This document shows positions 59,691-64,000 of a stretch of 64,000 bases of DNA, one piece after another. The position numbers were made by a program, and so were the translations under genes. The number at the start of each line of letters is the position of its first letter. The stretch's first letter is position 1. The notes beneath the pieces are model-generated. The model worked only from the letters and a program-made list of their open reading frames with translations. It ran no database searches and was not told where the DNA came from. This DNA comes from Betaproteobacteria bacterium (lineage in GTDB: Bacteria > Pseudomonadota > Gammaproteobacteria > Burkholderiales > Burkholderiaceae_F): positions 310,001-374,000 of the forward strand of contig BOKW01000003.1 of assembly GCA_016861185.1 (NCBI GenBank). Direction: 5' to 3'.

Positions 59691-61226
59691 ATGCTGCAGC
59701 TCGCCACCCTGATCGAACGCCAGGCGCGCTGCCGGGGCCCGTACCCCGCGCTGACGTTCGACGGCGAAACGCACGACTACGCGCGCTTCGCCGAGCGCGT
59801 GCACCGCACCGCCAACGCGCTCGCCGTACTCGGCATCCGCCGCGGCGACAAGGTCGCGACCGTGCTCGCCAACTGCCGCGAACTCGTCGAGCTGTACTGG
59901 GCCGCACCCTCGCTCGGTGCGGTCAACGTGCCGCTGTCGCCGCTGCTGCTCGGGCCCGGTCTCGCGTCGCTGCTCGCGGATTCGCACGCCGCCTGCGTCG
60001 TCACGCAGCGTTCGATGCTGCCGGTCGTCGAGTCGATCCGCGCCGAGCTGCCGCAACCGCTGGCGAGCCGCGTGCTGCTCGTCGACGGCGAGGCGCCCGG
60101 CTGCCTCGACCTGCGCGCGCTTGCCGACCGCGCACCGGCCGTGCCGCCGAACGTCCGGGTCGGGCAGGACGAACTCTTCAACATCATGTACACGAGCGGC
60201 ACGACCGGGCTGCCGAAAGGCATCATGCACTCGCACTTCGTGCGCTCGATGTACTGCGTGCTGATGGCGAGCCGCTGGCGCATGACGCCCGAGTCGGTCG
60301 TGCTGCACACCGGCGCGATCGTCTTCAACGGCGCGTTCGTCACGCTGATGCCCTGCTTCTACCTCGGCGCGCATTACGTGCTCGCGCGCCAGTTCGACGC
60401 GCGCGCGGCGATCGAGTTGATCGAACGTTACCGGGTCACGCACACGATGATGGTGCCGGCGCAGATCGTGGCACTGCTCGACGCGCCGAACTTCGCGCCG
60501 GAAAAGCTCGCGTCGCTGCAGATGATCCTGTCGCTCGGCGCGCCGCTGCACCAGGAGCAGAAGGACCGGCTCAACCGCCTGCTGCCCGGACGCTTCTACG
60601 AGCTGTACGGGCTCACCGAAGGCTTCGTCACGGTGCTCGACGTGACCGAATCGGCGCGCAAGAGCGGTTCGGTCGGCGTGCCGCCGCCGTTCTACGAGAT
60701 GCGCATCGTGCGCGAGGACGGCACCGACGCCGCGCCGCGCGAGGTCGGCGAAATCGTCGGCCGCGGGCCGATATTGATGGACGGCTACTACGGCCGCCCC
60801 GACCTCACTGCGCAGGCGATCCGCGACGGCTGGCTCTATTCGGGCGACATGGGCTACGTCGACGAGGAGGGCTACCTGTACTTGGTCGACCGGAAGAAGG
60901 ACATGATCGACTCGGGCGGCGTCAAGGTCTATCCGAAGGACATCGAGGAGATCGCCGCGCGGCATCCGGAGGTCCGCGAAGTGGCGGTCTTCGGCGTTCC
61001 CGACGACAAGTGGGGCGAGACACCGGTGGCGGCGGTAGTGCTGCGGCATCCGGGTGCGGCCGCCGAGGACGAGCTGCGCGCGTGGATCAACGCCCGCGTA
61101 TCGGCGCGCTATCAGCGCGTCGCGCGTGTAATCGTGATGGACGAGTTCCCGCGCAACGCAGCGGGCAAGACGCTGAAGCGCGAGCTGCGCGAGCCCTTCT
61201 GGCGCGGTCGCGAGCGGCGGATCTGA
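59691..61226 (+). CDS. Acyl-CoA synthetase (AMP-forming)
   Basis: 511-residue class I adenylate-forming enzyme that activates a carboxylic acid with ATP and CoA. Motifs in order: P-loop YTSGTTGLPKG, ELYGLTEGFVT, YSGDMGYVDEEGYL, VDRKKDMIDSGG and the C-terminal catalytic Lys in AGKTLKREL. The length and short N-terminal domain fit medium-chain fatty or aromatic acid CoA ligases; the acid cannot be told from sequence. A strong GGAGGAG site precedes ATG. Its end is followed by a set of hairpins shared with the convergent stress protein. Confidence 0.9.
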   Translation: MLQLATLIERQARCRGPYPALTFDGETHDYARFAERVHRTANALAVLGIRRGDKVATVLANCRELVELYWAAPSLGAVNVPLSPLLLGPGLASLLADSHAACVVTQRSMLPVVESIRAELPQPLASRVLLVDGEAPGCLDLRALADRAPAVPPNVRVGQDELFNIMYTSGTTGLPKGIMHSHFVRSMYCVLMASRWRMTPESVVLHTGAIVFNGAFVTLMPCFYLGAHYVLARQFDARAAIELIERYRVTHTMMVPAQIVALLDAPNFAPEKLASLQMILSLGAPLHQEQKDRLNRLLPGRFYELYGLTEGFVTVLDVTESARKSGSVGVPPPFYEMRIVREDGTDAAPREVGEIVGRGPILMDGYYGRPDLTAQAIRDGWLYSGDMGYVDEEGYLYLVDRKKDMIDSGGVKVYPKDIEEIAARHPEVREVAVFGVPDDKWGETPVAAVVLRHPGAAAEDELRAWINARVSARYQRVARVIVMDEFPRNAAGKTLKRELREPFWRGRERRI

Positions 61227-61242
61227 GGCACTGAAGAATGAC

Positions 61243-61325
61243 GAAGGGCCAAGCGCCGTTTCGACGTTTGGCCCTTCAGGCGGGCTCGATGCCCGCTCGC
61301 TGATGGTGTACCTAGCGGTACACCA
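61243..61325. terminator. Three consecutive hairpins between convergent genes
   Basis: GAAGGGCCAAGCG (61243-61255) pairs with CGTTTGGCCCTTC (61265-61277); GCGGGC (61280-61285) with GCCCGC (61291-61296); and TGGTGTACC (61304-61312) perfectly with GGTACACCA (61317-61325). The last one spans the stop codon of the stress protein gene. No T-run follows, but the three stems between convergent genes probably end transcription from both sides. Confidence 0.65.
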
Positions 61326-61746
61326 TAACCGGGATGTTCGAGTGCGTCAGTACCTTCTGCGTTTCGCTCCCGAGTAGAACCGCGTTCAGACCACGGCGCC
61401 CGTGCGACGCCATGAAGATCACGTCGCACCCGCGCTGCTTCGCCGTCTCGATGATCGCCTCGTACGGCGAGAACGATTTCGCGACGACGGTTTCAACCGC
61501 CACATTAGCCGCTTTCGCGACACTTTCAAGTTTTTCGAGCCGCTCCTTCGCGACCTTCTCCATGCGGGCCTCGTAGTCCTCGAAGGACTCGGGCCGGTAT
61601 TCGGATAAGGACGAATACGAATACGGCTCCATGACGGTCACGCCGATGACCTGCGCGCCGAGCTGCCGCGCCATTTGCACCGCGCCGTCGATCGCTTTCG
61701 CCGACAGTTCCGTGCCGTCGGTGGGGACCAGGATCTTCTTGAACAC
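61312..61746 (-). CDS. Universal stress protein, UspA family
   Basis: 144 residues with a single Usp domain. The N-terminus FKKILVPTDGTELSAKA and the C-terminal ATP-binding motif ASHGRRGLNAVLLGSETQ (small-x2-G-x9-G-S, first Gly replaced by Ala) indicate the ATP-binding class, which forms dimers. The start is GTG at 61746 with GGGAGG upstream. It responds to general stress; no partner is encoded nearby. Confidence 0.9.
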   Translation of the reverse strand: MFKKILVPTDGTELSAKAIDGAVQMARQLGAQVIGVTVMEPYSYSSLSEYRPESFEDYEARMEKVAKERLEKLESVAKAANVAVETVVAKSFSPYEAIIETAKQRGCDVIFMASHGRRGLNAVLLGSETQKVLTHSNIPVMVYR

Positions 61747-61812
61747 GCTGCCCTCCCGAATTGCCCTTTGAGACCATGCTATGCGGGCCCGGCCTGCGGT
61801 TCTTGACGGCCG

Positions 61813-62631
61813 TCAAGGGCGGACGGTGCTCGCGTCGTGGAGCGCGCGGGCGATGCGATCCAGCGCAAGCGCGGCGCACGCGAAGCCGAGCGGCGCAGTG
61901 ACGGCCGCGCTTGAGCCGTAGCCCGCACAAGCGAGCCCGGCAGCGAGATCCGGTTCCGGCGCGCACGCGCCGGTCGGCAGCCGCACCGGTTCGTCCGAAT
62001 ACACTGCGGCCACGCCGAACTTGCGGATCCGCCCCGCCGCCTCGCGCGGAAAACCATGGTGCCGGCGCAGGCGATAGCGCAGCTTCGCGAGCAGCGGATC
62101 ACCGGCGGCACGCGCCAGATCGTCGCTGCGGATGCGCGTCGGATCGGTCCGACCGCCGGCTGCGCCGCAGGTCACCACGTCGATCTTCGACGCGCGGCAG
62201 TGCGCGATCAACGCGGCCTTGGCCGACACCTGGTCGATGCAGTCGACGACCGCGTCCACGTCGCGAACGAGCGCGGCGACGTTGTCGGGCGCGACGAACT
62301 CCTCGATGCAGCGCACGCGCGCGGCCGGATTGATCGCGCGAACGCGCTCGGCCATCGCTGTCACCTTGGCCTTGCCGTATTCGTCGCCGAGCGCGTGGAT
62401 CTGGCGATTCGTGTTGCTTTCGGCGACGTGGTCGAGATCGATCAGCACCAGCGTTCCGACCGCGCTGCGCGCGAGCGCCTCGGCGGCCCACGAGCCCACG
62501 CCGCCGATGCCGATCACCGCGATGCGCGCGCGCCGAAAGCGCCCGAACGCCGCGTCGCCGTACAGGCGCGCCACGCCGCCGAAGCGACGCGCGAGGTCGG
62601 CGTCGACCGAAGCCGCGATGAGTTCGTCCAT
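61813..62631 (-). CDS. tcdA: tRNA threonylcarbamoyladenosine dehydratase
   Basis: E1-like enzyme of 272 residues that cyclises t6A at position 37 of ANN-decoding tRNAs with ATP. ATP-binding motif GIGGVGSWAAEALARSAVG (about 38-56), VLIDLDHVAESNTNRQ with the Asp and Arg that position ATP, and VVDCIDQVSAKAALIAHC in the crossover region mark the TcdA (CsdL) subfamily. Length matches E. coli TcdA (268). It is transcribed alone, with an intergenic repeat upstream. Confidence 0.92.
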   Translation of the reverse strand: MDELIAASVDADLARRFGGVARLYGDAAFGRFRRARIAVIGIGGVGSWAAEALARSAVGTLVLIDLDHVAESNTNRQIHALGDEYGKAKVTAMAERVRAINPAARVRCIEEFVAPDNVAALVRDVDAVVDCIDQVSAKAALIAHCRASKIDVVTCGAAGGRTDPTRIRSDDLARAAGDPLLAKLRYRLRRHHGFPREAAGRIRKFGVAAVYSDEPVRLPTGACAPEPDLAAGLACAGYGSSAAVTAPLGFACAALALDRIARALHDASTVRP

Positions 62632-62639
62632 GACGGCAT

Positions 62640-62786
62640 TGTAGGAGCGACAAGCATGTCGCCGGCGGCGGCGAGTGGGTGACGAAGTTCAAGCGGCCGA
62701 ACGGCGAAGGGACAGGAGCAGCCCCGCGCAGCAGCACGAACGACTGGCCTGGCAGCCGACGCAATCCGGCGTCAGCCGGTCCTACT
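62640..62786. repeat. REP-like intergenic repeat upstream of tcdA
   Basis: GTAGGAGCGACA with stem GCGACA/TGTCGC (62647-62662) at one end and GCCGGTCCTAC at the other (62776-62786) form an outer GTAGGA/TCCTAC inverted pair. Elements with a GTAGGAGCGAC head are common in proteobacterial gaps. The region lies between tcdA and the HDOD gene and has no coding support. Confidence 0.5.
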
Positions 62787-64000
62787 TCGTTCGCATCGCC
62801 AGCACGACCTGATTACGCAGCGTGCGCAGCAGGTTCAACTCGTCGGGGGCGAGCCCGCGATCGTCGACCATGGTGCGGTCGGCGTAGAAGAAGCCGATCG
62901 CCTTGCCGTTCAGCACGAGCGGCATCAGCAGGAAGCTGCGCGTCGCGGCGAAGTCGCGCGCGAACCAGTCGGGCAGATTGGGACGCACCTTCTCCGCGTC
63001 GACGTTGGCGATCAGCAGGTCGCTTGCATGCGCGAGCGCCGCGTGGAACAGGTCGGCGCCGCGCGCGGGGAAAGAGAAGTTCGCGCGCGGCTCGCCGAAG
63101 GCCGCGCGCGTGCGGAACACGCCGGCCGCGGGATCGCGCACGACGAGCGCGGTGCGCGCAAAACCGAGGCCCGAGTACATCGCTTCGAGCACGATGCGGA
63201 TCACGGCGCCGAGCTCCGCGCCGCGCGCGAGGCTTTCGGTCGCGTCCGCCAGTCCCGCGAGCAGAATCTCGCGCGCGTTGGCCGGGCGGCCGACGGCATC
63301 GCGCTCGGCGCTCGGCTGCACGGCTTCCGCACCGAGCTGACTGTCGGCCGGCAGCGCGTCGAGCACGCGGCGCGCGGGGCTTTCCGTCGGACTCAGACCG
63401 CAGGCGACTTCCATGTCGCGCGTCCGCGTAGCCGCGGCGTCGAGCAGCTCGGTCAGCCGTTCGCGCTCGACCGCGACCGCGGGCGCGAAGCGCGCGAGCA
63501 CGCCGGCCAGCGCCTTTTCGAGCGCGGCGCCGCCGTTGGCGGCGAGCGTGCACGCGACTTCGTCGCCGAAGTGCGCGGCCGCACGCACGCGTTCGGTCGC
63601 GCCGCGCGGCGCCTCCAGCCGCAGCGGCAGCGGTTGCGCCGCAGCGGCGATGCGGTCGGGCACCGTCCAGAGTTTCAGCACGGCCTCGGTTAGCTCGTCG
63701 AAGCTGCGGCCGAGCACGCGGCGCGAGGCGGCGCCTTCGCCGAGCGCCTCCGCCTTCATCGCGGCGCGCACGGCGTCGAACGCGGCCGGCGCGTACACGG
63801 CGACGAGCAGGCGGCCGACGCTGCGGAACATCGCGGCGATCGCCGCTTCCTCGGCTTCCTCGTTGCCGGCGCCGGCGAGCACCTCGCGCGCGAGGCAGCC
63901 CGCGAGCAGCGCGCGGTGGAAATCACCGCGCAGCCGCTGGACGTTGCCACCGCCGAGCAGGCCGTCGAGCAGCACCAGCGAAACGACGGCCGCGCGCACC
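62782..64000 (-). CDS. HDOD/GAF domain signalling protein, 5' truncated
   Basis: The frame is open to the window end, and the GTG near 63999 looks internal, so the N-terminus is missing. The visible 405 residues have a helical HDOD-like part (about 1-180: GDFHRALLAGCLAREVLA, EEAAIAAMFRSVGRLLVAVY) and a GAF domain (about 220-400: ILLAGLADATESLARGAELG ... FLLMPLVLNGKAIGFFYADR). HDOD proteins with a C-terminal GAF often carry an N-terminal Ser/Thr kinase or receiver domain, which would lie outside the window. Probable cytosolic signalling role; no partner visible. Confidence 0.8.
   Translation of the reverse strand, partial: VRAAVVSLVLLDGLLGGGNVQRLRGDFHRALLAGCLAREVLAGAGNEEAEEAAIAAMFRSVGRLLVAVYAPAAFDAVRAAMKAEALGEGAASRRVLGRSFDELTEAVLKLWTVPDRIAAAAQPLPLRLEAPRGATERVRAAAHFGDEVACTLAANGGAALEKALAGVLARFAPAVAVERERLTELLDAAATRTRDMEVACGLSPTESPARRVLDALPADSQLGAEAVQPSAERDAVGRPANAREILLAGLADATESLARGAELGAVIRIVLEAMYSGLGFARTALVVRDPAAGVFRTRAAFGEPRANFSFPARGADLFHAALAHASDLLIANVDAEKVRPNLPDWFARDFAATRSFLLMPLVLNGKAIGFFYADRTMVDDRGLAPDELNLLRTLRNQVVLAMRTK

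Overview
This is a GC-rich chromosomal window. It is dense with genes, uses short overlapping stops and starts (ATGA, TGATG), and shows long spurious frames opposite most real genes. Gene content points to a betaproteobacterium of the Burkholderiales type: a fused MalQ-TreY next to TreZ, GlgX, GlgE and TreS-maltokinase, a Liv-type catabolic operon, a single-subunit Rieske oxygenase and tandem hemerythrins. The assignment is an inference from gene content, not from a marker gene. I saw no rRNA, tRNA, CRISPR array or prophage.

Layout. 1-1091 is the 3' part of an M24 peptidase. 1231-4898 (minus) is a TetR-controlled efflux cassette (regulator, membrane-fusion lipoprotein, ABC ATPase, ABC-2 permease) with a perfect palindrome in front of it, divergent from an RhlE-type RNA helicase (5228-6682). 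A small acetyltransferase and glucokinase follow. 8225-29613 is a trehalose/alpha-glucan block. The minus strand carries glgX-treZ-malQ::treY, then glgB-glgE-treS::maltokinase and a small membrane protein. The divergent plus strand carries a membrane-anchored trehalose-6-phosphate synthase, otsB and an MscS channel. Together these encode all three common trehalose routes (OtsAB, TreYZ, TreS) plus the GlgE route from trehalose to glucan, next to two probable osmotic-release channels.

29632-39262 is a mixed region: a VOC protein, a large lipoprotein with TIG-like repeats and a metzincin-like zinc motif, small secreted proteins, an Fpg/Nei glycosylase, a DsbA-like thioredoxin, and a CpxP-CpxR-CpxA-like stress system with a perfect GTAAA-N5-GTAAA box upstream. 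A Rieske oxygenase (39531-40661) is followed by a decayed IS1595-family insertion sequence with recognisable 18-bp ends (40703-41424).

43037-58336 is the most interesting part. It is a run of about 15 kb of co-directional genes behind a clear promoter with an operator-like palindrome, divergent from a TetR regulator and a methyltransferase. It encodes a FAH-family hydrolase, two near-duplicate amidohydrolases flanking an alpha/beta hydrolase, a complete Liv-type ABC importer whose second ATPase is fused to a UPF0261 (Tm-1-like) domain, a PEP-hydrolase-like TIM barrel, a YqiK-type flotillin, and two SRPBCC proteins, the second fused to a quinone-oxidoreductase. I read it as an uptake-and-degradation system for an unknown small molecule. 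The LivF/UPF0261 linker contains a palindromic repeat translated in frame.

The window ends with two hemerythrins, an acyl-CoA synthetase, a universal stress protein, TcdA, and the 3' part of an HDOD/GAF protein.
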